Shown: in pieces, positions 1 to 8,235 of the stretch
Layout: the number at the start of each line of letters is the position of its first letter
Numbering within the stretch: position 1 is the first letter of the stretch
Assembly: GCA_905209435.1 (NCBI GenBank)
Contig: CAJLTE010000025.1
Span: 1 to 35,879 of the forward strand
Direction of reading: 5' to 3'
DNA length: 35,879 bases
Source of the DNA: an uncultured Blautia sp.
Lineage (GTDB): Bacteria > Bacillota_A > Clostridia > Lachnospirales > Lachnospiraceae
Program-made: the position numbers and the translations under genes
The notes under the pieces: generated by a model
What the model was told of the DNA's origin: nothing
What the model saw: the letters and a program-made list of their open reading frames with translations, nothing else
The model's database searches: none

Positions 1-497
1 TCGTAACCCGCCTTATAGAACAGGGTCATAGAAAAATCGCTTACATCGGCGAAACCCAAAATGAAAACCGATATACCGGTTATTGTTCTGCTTTAACAGA
101 TGCCGGCACTTCCATCAATCAGAAATATGTAGCCAACATTGTTCATTCCACAGAAGAAGGATACAAAGGTGTTCATCATCTTCTGAACAATGGCTGTGAT
201 GCAACTGCATTCTTCTGTGCGGATGACATAACAGCAATCGGCGCAATGAAAGCGATCAAAGAACATGGACTTCGCATCCCGGAGGACGTATCAGTTGCCA
301 GCATAGATGATATTGATACCGCTCAGTATCTGACCCCTCCATTAACAACCACACATATTCCTCTTGATGAAATGGGACAAATGGCAGCAAAAATACTAAT
401 CGACCGAATTGAAGGCGGACATACAAAACATGTAAAGATATTATTTCCTTATGATATCATAGAACGCAGCAGTACTGCCGTTCCACCCAAAATCTAA
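1..497 (+). CDS. LacI-family transcriptional regulator, C-terminal part (5' end outside the window)
   Basis: The open frame runs from the window edge (first full codon at base 3) to TAA at 495-497. It encodes the effector-binding (periplasmic-binding-protein-like) half of a LacI/GalR repressor. Recognisable blocks are an IEQGHRKIAYIG segment, a CDATAFFCADDITAIGAMKA segment (the usual 'pTAvfaasDxxAlGalralke' region) and PEDVSVASIDDIDTAQYLTPPLTT near the end, the usual 'P+DvsvvGfDd...a....PpLTTv' signature. The DNA-binding helix-turn-helix would lie to the left of the window. The family normally represses sugar-utilisation genes, but the ligand cannot be told from this fragment. The family call is firm; nothing inside the window shows its target, although LacI-type dyads occur at 16.5-17.3 kb. 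Confidence 0.93.
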   Translation, partial: VTRLIEQGHRKIAYIGETQNENRYTGYCSALTDAGTSINQKYVANIVHSTEEGYKGVHHLLNNGCDATAFFCADDITAIGAMKAIKEHGLRIPEDVSVASIDDIDTAQYLTPPLTTTHIPLDEMGQMAAKILIDRIEGGHTKHVKILFPYDIIERSSTAVPPKI

Positions 498-515
498 TTT
501 GTGACTCAGTTAAAA

Positions 516-549
516 ACAGGTGTGAGCTTCCTCTTTTGCTCACACCTGT
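516..549 (-). terminator. Hairpin terminator between convergent LacI regulator and histidine kinase genes
   Basis: A perfect 12-bp stem (ACAGGTGTGAGC / GCTCACACCTGT) has a 10-nt loop. On the minus strand the stem is followed by a run of five T, so it fits best as the rho-independent terminator of the kinase gene. It may also stop the regulator transcript, but the plus-strand side has no T tract. Confidence 0.8.
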
Positions 550-553
550 AATA

Positions 554-2758
554 TTATCTACAATATTTCGCAATGGTCTCAACGACCTTATTCATCTCCA
601 GCGGTTTGGGTAAATGCGCGTTCATTCCGGCTTCTATACAACGTTTAACATCCTCGTCAAATGCATTTGCTGTTACTGCAATGATCGGAATTTTCTTTGC
701 ATCTTCCCTGCCTAATGCACGAATACTTCTTGTTGCAGAGAGACCATCTACAACCGGCATCATCACATCCATCAGAATTGCATCAAAGGTACCCTGAGGT
801 TTTTCTTTGAACATGTCAATTGCCTGTTGACCGTTATGTACCAACGTTATGATCGCACCCTCATCCTCCAACAGAGTCTTCGCAATTTCTGCATTCAGTT
901 CATTATCTTCCGCGATCAGCAAATGATATCCCTGAATGTCCCCCACCTCATCCTTCTGTTTCTCAGGCTGTATTTTCGGTATCCTATCTGCAATTTCAAA
1001 AGGTATAGTAAGTACAAAAACAGAGCCAACACCCTCTTTACTGGTAATCTTAATAGTTCCATTCATAAGATCAATCAGACTCTTTACAATAGACATTCCC
1101 AGCCCCGTACCGTTATATACGCTTCGGGCATCTGACCGCTCCTGTGCAAAAGGATCAAAGATATGTTTCAGAAATTCTTCATTCATTCCAATACCGGTAT
1201 CCCGGATCGTCCAACGATAAGTTACGATTCCATTCTCAATTCCCAGACAGCAACAGGAAGTCTCAACCATGCCTCCGACCTTGTTATACTTAATACAGTT
1301 GCTGTAAATATTCAGAAAAATCTGCCTGATATGAAGCGGACTTCCGTAAACAATATTATGTTCTACCCGGTCTGAATCTTTATCATATTCCAATGTGATC
1401 CCCGCCTCTGCTGCACGCTGTTCCACGATCATCAGAACTTCTTTAGACAACTGTCTCAGATCCATCGGTTCGTGAGAAAGTATTACCTTTCCACTTTCCA
1501 GCTTACTCATCTGAAGAACATCATTGATCAGCGAAAGCAAATAATTAGCAGAAACCAGCATCTTTTTTTGATTTGTGCGATGTGATTCCAGATTATCCGG
1601 ATGTGCCTGATCGATCTCCAGCAGACCTATAATTCCGTTCAGCGGAGTTCTGATATCATGGCTCATCCTGGACAGAAAACTAGTCTTGGCAGCATTTGCA
1701 CGATCTGCCTGATCCACTGCCTGCCGCAAAAGCTCATTCTTTTCCTGAAGATTATTTGCATATTCCTGTTGAATCCGAAGCTGATCCTCACGGTAGCCCT
1801 GTGCAGTTTTCCACCGTACCATATTAATCACCGCCAGAATGATCAGATACACGATCAACGAATAAAAAACATTCTGAAGTGTACTGTTAAATACCTCATT
1901 CTCCGGCATATATGCATACACATAATAATCGCGTCCATGCTCCATCAGACCAAACTGCCGTAAAAAAGAATCCTCTTCATTCTTTGCATGTGTCAGTTTG
2001 TCACTGTTTGCTTTTTCTTTAATCCTGCGCAGAACAGCAATATCATCTGTGCTTTTTCCAATTAGTTTCCCATCATTGGATGCAATGATATTTTTCCCCT
2101 CGCTTACAACAATCGTACCATCATGTTGCAGATTATACCCTGACAGCATTGAACTATAAGACAAGCTGAACGCATCCATATATTTTCTGGAAGTATGATA
2201 ATAAGTGACGATAATTCCTGAAGCTGCACGCATTCCCGCTGCTGCCAGATCTATATAAGACCCGTCCCTGCAGGAAACACGTGCAGAATATGTTTTTTCC
2301 GGAAAATATGCAGTACTGAGAAGCACCTCTGTGTCCAGATAGCCTTCCACCTCATCAGCAGCCAGTTCATCTGCCTGATACTGTTTCTGTATAACTCCTT
2401 TTTCATTCAGAAGTACAATTCCCGTAACATAACTGTCTCTGCAACACTTTTCCAGAAACTCTTCATTAACTTCAAATGTAGGACTCAGTTCCGCTTCATA
2501 ATAAATTTTGTTCTGAATCTGCTGAACACTCTGAATGATACACATGAGGCTCTTTGTCTCAGACGCAAGATCTATACGCGTATAACGGTTACATTGTTCT
2601 TTTACATAATTTACCGTACTGGACAAATGCTCTTCTGCTTCAGACATGTCCTTTCTTGTTGCAACAAAAAATGCACTCCCAATAACCAGAATACCTATGA
2701 GCAGCTCCAGCGGCCAGATTCTCCTGTGTCTGCGGGCGGATTTCCTTTTACTTTTCAT
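554..2758 (-). CDS. Hybrid sensor histidine kinase with C-terminal receiver domain
   Basis: Membrane-bound sensor kinase of 734 aa. Start chosen at the ATG at 2758: GGAGG lies 9 nt upstream, and this ATG overlaps the stop codon (2748-2750) of the upstream binding-protein remnant; starting further up would add about 29 unlikely residues. Order: basic N-terminus, TM about 16-33, extracytoplasmic Cache-like sensor about 35-295, TM about 297-315, coiled linker, HisKA with SHDIRTPL (phospho-His about 367), HATPase with N-box (NIYSN about 483-487), DTGIG (520-524) and GTGLG (550-554), then a receiver with AEDN (616-619), phospho-Asp in LMDVMMP (about 664) and KPL (718-720). No DNA-binding output domain is present, so phosphate must pass to another protein. 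In relatives such kinases often sit beside or fused to an SBP_bac_3 sensor module, which fits the broken gene just upstream. Signal unknown. Confidence 0.93.
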   Translation of the reverse strand: MKSKRKSARRHRRIWPLELLIGILVIGSAFFVATRKDMSEAEEHLSSTVNYVKEQCNRYTRIDLASETKSLMCIIQSVQQIQNKIYYEAELSPTFEVNEEFLEKCCRDSYVTGIVLLNEKGVIQKQYQADELAADEVEGYLDTEVLLSTAYFPEKTYSARVSCRDGSYIDLAAAGMRAASGIIVTYYHTSRKYMDAFSLSYSSMLSGYNLQHDGTIVVSEGKNIIASNDGKLIGKSTDDIAVLRRIKEKANSDKLTHAKNEEDSFLRQFGLMEHGRDYYVYAYMPENEVFNSTLQNVFYSLIVYLIILAVINMVRWKTAQGYREDQLRIQQEYANNLQEKNELLRQAVDQADRANAAKTSFLSRMSHDIRTPLNGIIGLLEIDQAHPDNLESHRTNQKKMLVSANYLLSLINDVLQMSKLESGKVILSHEPMDLRQLSKEVLMIVEQRAAEAGITLEYDKDSDRVEHNIVYGSPLHIRQIFLNIYSNCIKYNKVGGMVETSCCCLGIENGIVTYRWTIRDTGIGMNEEFLKHIFDPFAQERSDARSVYNGTGLGMSIVKSLIDLMNGTIKITSKEGVGSVFVLTIPFEIADRIPKIQPEKQKDEVGDIQGYHLLIAEDNELNAEIAKTLLEDEGAIITLVHNGQQAIDMFKEKPQGTFDAILMDVMMPVVDGLSATRSIRALGREDAKKIPIIAVTANAFDEDVKRCIEAGMNAHLPKPLEMNKVVETIAKYCR

Positions 2759-3436
2759 ACACATCCACCTCCAGATATTTTTCAGGATGATCCAGATATT
2801 TTCCAAGAATTTTTGCCATTGTACCATCCTTTCGCATCTCTGCAAAAGTTTCCGTCAATTTTTTGTTGATACCTCTGTCATCATTTTTGGAGAAAGCAAC
2901 TCCCAGACCTACTGTAAGCAACGGTTCTTCCAGTATACGATATTCCAGTTCATAATCCTTCATATATTGCAGAATTGCAGTCTCGTGGGCTGCTACCGCG
3001 TCTACATATCCCTTACTCAGAAACGGATAGATCAGCTCACGGTTCTGCAACGAAAAAACTTCCTGTACCTGTGGAATACGACTGTCCTTGTGAGCTGTAA
3101 ATATAGTCTCCGGCTTTGTGGTAGACTGCACAGCTATTTTTTCCCTTTTAAATCAGACAGGGAATAAATATCACTGTCCTCATTTACTGCGACTACCTGT
3201 CTGCTTATCATATACGGACCGGTCCAATTGTATTCTTCTTCTCTTCCATCAATGGTAAAACTGCCCCAGATACAGTCAATATCTCCATATTCTACCAGTT
3301 CTTTCTTTTCTTCCCAATTAATATAGGCAAATACCGCTACACATACCAAACAGCTTCGCATGATTTTTTTCGCATTACTTTTTTTTCGGAATTTCGTCTC
3401 AAGTTTTCCCTCGATATTCTCTTTTATCTTTCCCAT
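2748..3436 (-). pseudogene. Broken SBP_bac_3-type solute-binding protein (frameshifted and 5'-degraded)
   Basis: Two reading frames join into one amino-acid-type binding protein: 3436-3134 encodes an INWEEKKELVEYGDIDC...DLKGKK part and 3131-2748 continues in another frame with QSTTKPETIF...GVAFSKNDDRGINKKL...GKYL. The family pattern at the joint would read DLKGKKIAVQSTTK. The minus strand has GGG, six A, then TAG at 3131-3140; one more A restores the frame, so a 1-nt loss in an A tract explains the break. The first 35 residues do not look like a signal peptide plus the start of lobe 1, so the 5' end also seems eroded. The 3' end overlaps the kinase start by 11 nt, implying former translational coupling. 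It was probably the ligand-binding partner of that kinase. Sequencing error at the homopolymer is possible for the frameshift, but would not explain the eroded front. Confidence 0.75.
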
Positions 3437-3578
3437 CTATCCTATATCCCGGCCTCTGTATCCGGGACATAACTTCAAGTCAATTTACTAGACGCCTTTT
3501 TTATTATAACTTGTGAAGAAAAAATCTGTCAATTTTATATTATATTATTTGGTACAAACAATATTTACCCGTTACTAT

Positions 3579-4478
3579 TCACTCCTTATTTGTAATAGTA
3601 TATTCTCTTTTTATACCACATTGAATCGCATCCACCGGGCAGGCTTTGCGGCATCTTCCGCAGCGGATGCATTCCGGGCTGTTGGGTTTTTCCACCGGGT
3701 TGACTTGCATCTGGCAGGCTTTTGCACATTTTCCACACTGGATGCACCTGTTATGGTCTACTCTGTAGCGGAATACGGATACGGAATTGAAGATAGAGTA
3801 GAAAGCTCCCAGCGGGCAGATGTATTTGCAGAATGGGCGGTATATTATAATAGAAAGAATAATTGTGATGACCAGAATGGTATTCTTCCATATGTAAAGC
3901 CATCCTACTGCGCTGCGCATAGATTTGTTCAGCAGGACCAGCGGGAGGCCGCCTTCCAGTGTTCCGGCAGGGCAGATCAGTTTACAGAAATACGGAGCAC
4001 CCTGACCCATAATGTCTACCACAAACATTGGAAGCAAGATGACAAATACAAGAAAAATTATATATTTCAATTTGCGGAGCAGTTTGTCACCTTTAAATGT
4101 GCGGATTTTCTTTGGGAAAGGAATCTTATTCAGCAGATCCTGTACCAGTCCAAACGGACATAAAAATCCGCAGACAAGCCTTCCCAACATGGCTCCGATA
4201 AAGATGAGAAAACCGATCACATAATATGCCATTTTGAAATTCCAGCTTCCCACCACCGCCTGAATGGAACCGATCGGGCAGGCACCGACTGCACCCGGGC
4301 AGGAATAGCAGTTCAGCCCCGGGACGCAGGCATTCTTCAATTTGCCAGTGTAAATCTTTCCGGTTACAAAACCGGACACATGACTGTTTGTCAGGAAAGC
4401 CCAGATTGCCTGAATGCCGTGGCGGGGCCATTCATTAATCTTCATTTTGTTATTATTTGTTTTTGCTTTCTTATCCAA
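3579..4478 (-). CDS. Membrane 4Fe-4S ferredoxin-type protein (NapH/CcoG-like)
   Basis: 299-aa polytopic membrane protein with four short Cys-Pro clusters typical of the NapH family: CVPGLNCYSC..ACPIG (51-70), CGFLCPFG (103-110), CKLICPAG (165-172) and CKYICPLG (217-224). A C-terminal 2x[4Fe-4S] ferredoxin domain follows (CIQCGKCAKAC at 245-255, CIRCGRCRKACP at 270-281). Hydrophobic spans lie near 85-100, 138-158 and 195-213. The frame opens with TTG, which overlaps the stop of the 50-aa CXXC gene (TTGGATAA); an ATG 33 nt inside is the alternative start. The family moves electrons across the membrane. With the neighbouring CXXC protein and secreted thioredoxin-like protein it probably feeds reducing equivalents to extracytoplasmic thiols (inference). 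Same strand, tightly coupled. Confidence 0.88.
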   Translation of the reverse strand: MDKKAKTNNNKMKINEWPRHGIQAIWAFLTNSHVSGFVTGKIYTGKLKNACVPGLNCYSCPGAVGACPIGSIQAVVGSWNFKMAYYVIGFLIFIGAMLGRLVCGFLCPFGLVQDLLNKIPFPKKIRTFKGDKLLRKLKYIIFLVFVILLPMFVVDIMGQGAPYFCKLICPAGTLEGGLPLVLLNKSMRSAVGWLYIWKNTILVITIILSIIIYRPFCKYICPLGAFYSIFNSVSVFRYRVDHNRCIQCGKCAKACQMQVNPVEKPNSPECIRCGRCRKACPVDAIQCGIKREYTITNKE

Positions 4479-4623
4479 TTCCGATACACTCCATACAAAT
4501 ATTAATCGCCTTTGTAAATACTACAGATACCTCGCCTCTGTAGATACCGAATCCCATGACTACAAGTCCCAGAACTGCCAGTATCGGACCTGTCCATTTT
4601 GAATCTGTCAGTTTTTTTATCAT
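4471..4623 (-). CDS. CD1871A-family small membrane protein with CXXC motif
   Basis: 50-aa protein: short polar start, one TM segment (about residues 10-28, GPILAVLGLVVMGFGIY), then VVFTKAINICMECIGIG at the very C-terminus. The CMEC (CXXC) end is the hallmark of the CD1871A family, normally found between a TlpA-like protein and a 4Fe-4S membrane protein, as here. Start taken at the ATG at 4623 because upstream codons read through non-conserved sequence; an AAGGA lies 13 nt upstream, which is rather far. The gene ends 8 nt inside the next gene, so the two are translationally coupled. The cysteine pair likely relays electrons or disulfides between the Fe-S protein and the thioredoxin (inference from context). 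Confidence 0.85.
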   Translation of the reverse strand: MIKKLTDSKWTGPILAVLGLVVMGFGIYRGEVSVVFTKAINICMECIGIG

Positions 4624-4779
4624 TCTCTTACACTTATCCTTTATAATAGTGATGTATACAGTTATTTGGTGTAAAGATTTAATGTAGAAATTTGATACAG
4701 CACTACGTAACGCAGCGGATAATTTTATCCGATTCTTTTCTATTGCTGTCCGTAGCATGCCTGTTTGCTACAATCTGCA

Positions 4780-5991
4780 TCACTTAGAAACATTCGCAAG
4801 TTCTTTTTCTACAATCTCTTCCCATTCTTTCAGATCATGGCTGCCGGAATATGTTTCTCCCACAATATTTCCATCTTTATCTACAAAGAATGTCTCCGGG
4901 AACGCGTTGATACCATTCAGCCGTCCATTCATCATTGTAGAATCCGGGATCAGGAATGGGTATGATGCTTTTGTCTTCTCCTGAAGGACTTCCGCTTTCT
5001 TTACAGAATCTTCATCCTGCTTGCTATCTTCTCCTACCGTATCAAGAACTACGCCGACTACACCGACACCTTTTTCTTTCATTTCTTCATACAGTTTCTC
5101 AAGTTCCGGAATTTCGTTGACGCATGGAGAACACCAGGTTGTAAAGATATTTACCAGTGTCAGATCATATTTACTGAAAACATCTTTTGTATATGTTTCG
5201 CCGTCAATTCCTTTAGACTCAAAGTCTCCTACAGATGTCACATCTTTTCCGCTGTTATCCTGTGGCTGCTCAAATAAAGAAATCTGCTGGAACGGAGTTA
5301 CATCTGTAAAAGTTGTCTCAATTTCACTGACTGCTTTGCTCAGGGTTTCATCCGCATCTTTGTTGAGGCTTAAATAATATTTGTAATTTCCATCACTGCT
5401 GGTTCCCAGTTCTTTATGTTCGGTGCATCCTGTGATCTCGTCCAGATTTTTCTCTGAATCTGCATCGTACATACCGATCACTCCAATTCTGGAAAGACCG
5501 GCAAACCAGTCATCATAGCCTGTACCAACTTTCTCTACTTCTGCATTCTTCTGCTCTTCAGTCATTTCACACCATGCAAGGTAACCATACTTTGGTGCAG
5601 TGGCATCGTCATTCCAGTCCTCATTGGAAATCATAGCTACTGTCTGGTCGGTCATTTTGTCAGTGAGTTCCTTCGGCAGTGATGATAATTTCATCCCAAG
5701 AAACGGAAAGTCATAAGAATCCTGAACTTCCCAGGTAGTGTCAGATGGTTTGAAAGTTCCTGTAATAAGGTCACTGGAGACTACTTCGCCATCTTCCATT
5801 GAAATAACCTGACCGTCGCCCTCTGCCTGAGCATCCGCAGATGAATCATCTGCTGTTAAATCATCCGTGTTGGTTTCTGCTTCAGCGTCAGACGCTGCTC
5901 TTACAGGTAAACTTCCAAAACCGCCAAATGCAGAAGCGCTTAATGACGCTGCTGCCAAAATTGCTGTTAATTTCTGTGCTCTTAATTTCAT
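4780..5991 (-). CDS. Secreted TlpA-like thioredoxin (thiol-disulfide oxidoreductase)
   Basis: 403 aa. Residues 1-32 form a Sec signal peptide ending LPVRAAS; there is no lipobox cysteine. An acidic linker (35-75) follows, then an N-terminal region of about 160 aa that I do not recognise (80-240). The C-terminal thioredoxin-fold domain (about 245-403) carries LVNIFTTWCSPCVNEIPEL with active-site WCSPC at 286-290, VVLDTVGED and the cis-proline segment NAFPETFFVD (Pro 365). TlpA-type proteins reduce or isomerise disulfides outside the membrane. The gene lies first in the minus-strand cluster with the CXXC and 4Fe-4S proteins and is divergent from the response regulator at 6119, which makes that two-component system the obvious candidate regulator (inference). 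Confidence 0.9.
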   Translation of the reverse strand: MKLRAQKLTAILAAASLSASAFGGFGSLPVRAASDAEAETNTDDLTADDSSADAQAEGDGQVISMEDGEVVSSDLITGTFKPSDTTWEVQDSYDFPFLGMKLSSLPKELTDKMTDQTVAMISNEDWNDDATAPKYGYLAWCEMTEEQKNAEVEKVGTGYDDWFAGLSRIGVIGMYDADSEKNLDEITGCTEHKELGTSSDGNYKYYLSLNKDADETLSKAVSEIETTFTDVTPFQQISLFEQPQDNSGKDVTSVGDFESKGIDGETYTKDVFSKYDLTLVNIFTTWCSPCVNEIPELEKLYEEMKEKGVGVVGVVLDTVGEDSKQDEDSVKKAEVLQEKTKASYPFLIPDSTMMNGRLNGINAFPETFFVDKDGNIVGETYSGSHDLKEWEEIVEKELANVSK

Positions 5992-6081
5992 AATATAAGT
6001 TCTCCCTTCTGATTTACGGTTATCCGCCTGATTTGGTTAAATACCAGAAATATTTTACACGGATTTTATACTCTGTATGGT

Positions 6082-6100
6082 AAAATGATTACATCATTTT
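6082..6100. promoter_or_regulatory. Perfect dyad in the divergent tlpA / response-regulator spacer
   Basis: AAAATGAT-TAC-ATCATTTT is a perfect 8-bp inverted repeat with a 3-nt centre, 19 nt before the response-regulator ATG. It could be an operator for that regulator or a 5'-UTR hairpin. No clear -35/-10 pair was found next to it. Confidence 0.35.
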
Positions 6101-6118
6101 ATTTCAGGGAGACTGCTT

Positions 6119-6787
6119 ATGCACATATTAATAATAGAAGACGAAGAACAGCTCTGCCGTTCCATCGCCGAAGGACTTCGCATGGATGGCTATGAAACAG
6201 ATACCTGCTTCAACGGTGAACAAGGGCTGGAGTTATGTATGACGGAGAATTATGACCTGATCCTGCTGGATCTGAATCTGCCTGTGATTGACGGACTGGA
6301 GATTCTGAGGCAGTTCAGAGGAAATGATACCAGCACACCTGTGCTGATCCTTTCTGCGAGAGGACAGATTCAGGATAAAGTGGAAGGGCTGGATATGGGA
6401 GCAAATGATTACCTTACCAAACCTTTCCATTTCGAAGAGCTTGAAGCACGTATCCGAAGTCTTACGCGCCGGAAATTTATACAGGAGGATATCTGCCTGA
6501 AATGCGGGCGCATCACTTTTGACACCCGCACAAGAGAGGCAAACATTGACAGTACACCTCTCTCTCTTACCCGAAAAGAGAGCTCACTTCTGGAATATTT
6601 CCTGCTGCACCGCAATCGTGTTATCAGTCCGGAGGAAATGATTGAGCATCTGTGGGATGGAAGTGTGAACAGCTTCAGTAATTCTATTCGTGTGCATATT
6701 TCTTCATTAAGGAAAAAACTGCGTGCTGCGTTAGGGTATGATCCAATACAGAATAAGATTGGACAAGGATATATCTGGGAAGAATAA
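6119..6787 (+). CDS. OmpR/PhoB-family response regulator
   Basis: 222 aa. The receiver domain (1-118) has acidic pocket IIEDEE (5-10), phospho-Asp in LILLDLNLP (D51), the conserved Thr/Ser in LILSARG and Lys in YLTKPF. The winged-helix DNA-binding domain (about 125-222) includes LTRKESSLLEYFLLHRNRVIS and NSIRVHISSLRKKL, typical of OmpR/PhoB. ATG start with GGGAGA 6 nt upstream. It precedes its cognate kinase on the same strand and is divergent from the secreted thioredoxin gene, suggesting control of the redox cluster. Confidence 0.95.
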   Translation: MHILIIEDEEQLCRSIAEGLRMDGYETDTCFNGEQGLELCMTENYDLILLDLNLPVIDGLEILRQFRGNDTSTPVLILSARGQIQDKVEGLDMGANDYLTKPFHFEELEARIRSLTRRKFIQEDICLKCGRITFDTRTREANIDSTPLSLTRKESSLLEYFLLHRNRVISPEEMIEHLWDGSVNSFSNSIRVHISSLRKKLRAALGYDPIQNKIGQGYIWEE

Positions 6788-6897
6788 AGAGTCAGGATCG
6801 ACCTGTAACTCTTCCATAAATTTGATACAGCAACGAGAAGTATTCACATTTGATTAAAGCACTTTATTATCTGAAACAGAAATCGAGGTTTACATTT

Positions 6898-8151
6898 ATG
6901 CAAATACAAAAATCTACAGTCAAATCCTCTTTCCGCAAGCTGTCATTGCAATGGCGTCTGACTCTGATCATCACACTCCTTGTAACAATTACCTGCGTTC
7001 TGATGTACTTTTTTATCAGCCATTCTGCAGTCACAGGAATTGAAAATTTAGAGAATTATATGATTCAGATTGACCCGGAAAGTGTCTCTGCATCTACACC
7101 AATTACATTCTCCGTTGATCCGGCAACTCTGTTTCCTGATCTTTCAGATCAGGTACAGAATACAAAGGATTTATTTCGTACCAGAAGTATTATCGTTACT
7201 GTTATCATTATATTGTTGAGCAGTATCTGCACCTACTTCATCAGCAGACGCGCACTGGCTCCCCTTCGGAAACTCAGTACCAAAGTAAATCAAATACAGG
7301 CTCAAAATCTGTCAGAGCTGCTGGAAGTTCCGGATACTCATGATGAAATCTCCAGACTAACCGTTGCTTTCAACAATATGCTTTCTCGTCTGGACGAAGC
7401 ATTTACTGCACAGAAACAATTTTCTGCAAATGCTGCTCACGAACTCCGTACACCACTTGCTGTCATGCAGACAAACCTGGAAGTTTTTGCCCGCAAACCA
7501 TCTCCAGCACCAGAAGAATATCGAAGTCTGTTCTCCATGATCCAGGAACAGACCGGACGGCTTTCTCATCTTGCAGGTGTGCTTCTGGACATGACCGGAA
7601 TCCAGACTGTTGAACGCTCCGACAACATTTCTCTGGCAGCATTAACAGATGAGGTATTCTGCGATCTGGCATCTGTCGCAGAGGATAAACAGATTAAACT
7701 GGTCCAAAACGAAGGCGACTGTATGGTCACCGGAAGTTATCTGCTGCTTTACCGCGCAGTTTATAATCTGGTTGAAAATGCAATTAAATATAATAAGTCA
7801 GATGGTTCTGTAACTGTAAGTATACACAGCGAAAAACTATCTCCGTATACTCAGAAGCGCAGTATTCCATCCCAATCTACACATACTGCTTCCAGCCCCA
7901 CACATAATGGAAAAGCAGAAACCGCTATCATAGAAGTCACCGACACTGGAATCGGAATCTCTCCGGAAAACCAGGAGAAAATCTTCTCTCCGTTCTTCCG
8001 CGTGGACAAATCCCGAAGCCGGGCCATGGGCGGCGCAGGGCTTGGACTCGCTCTGGTAAGTGAAATCGCCCGCCAGCACAACGGTGAAGTCAAAGTTCTC
8101 CAAAGTAGTGAAAAAGGCACCACGATGGCTCTCGTGCTGCCTTTCAATTAA
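6898..8151 (+). CDS. Sensor histidine kinase (partner of the 6119 response regulator)
   Basis: 417 aa from the ATG at 6898, chosen because GAGG lies 9 nt before it; a TTG at 6850 would add 16 residues. Order: TM about 22-41, short extracytoplasmic loop (about 42-95), TM about 97-116, HAMP (about 117-170), HisKA with NAAHELRTPLAVM (His about 181), HATPase with NLVENAIKYN, DTGIG, and GGAGLGLALV near the end. The insertion SPYTQKRSIPSQSTHTASSP between the N and G1 boxes is longer than usual. The short sensor loop means it may sense membrane or redox state rather than bind a soluble ligand (inference). It lies 110 nt after the response regulator. Confidence 0.93.
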   Translation: MQIQKSTVKSSFRKLSLQWRLTLIITLLVTITCVLMYFFISHSAVTGIENLENYMIQIDPESVSASTPITFSVDPATLFPDLSDQVQNTKDLFRTRSIIVTVIIILLSSICTYFISRRALAPLRKLSTKVNQIQAQNLSELLEVPDTHDEISRLTVAFNNMLSRLDEAFTAQKQFSANAAHELRTPLAVMQTNLEVFARKPSPAPEEYRSLFSMIQEQTGRLSHLAGVLLDMTGIQTVERSDNISLAALTDEVFCDLASVAEDKQIKLVQNEGDCMVTGSYLLLYRAVYNLVENAIKYNKSDGSVTVSIHSEKLSPYTQKRSIPSQSTHTASSPTHNGKAETAIIEVTDTGIGISPENQEKIFSPFFRVDKSRSRAMGGAGLGLALVSEIARQHNGEVKVLQSSEKGTTMALVLPFN

Positions 8152-8180
8152 TTTATTCATTACAGATCAGGATATCATCT

Positions 8181-8212
8181 GTAATCCGCTTCGCTACTTG
8201 CTCATAACCAAA
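8181..8212 (+). repeat. Dispersed intergenic repeat, right-hand block
   Basis: This copy has AATCCGCTT followed by CGCTACTTGCTCATAACC, identical to copies at 10841 and 35409. Its left arm is replaced by a different small stem (ACAGAT / ATCTGT at 8162-8182). It lies between convergent genes. Confidence 0.7.
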
Positions 8213-8235
8213 ACAGAACGCTTTGGATAAACATC

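Noticed and set aside
4688..6832. 15-bp exact repeat AAATTTGATACAGCA at 4688-4702 and 6818-6832, with a shorter version at 20502.
   Set aside because: A 15-bp AT-rich match is expected about once by chance in 36 kb, and its positions relative to genes differ.
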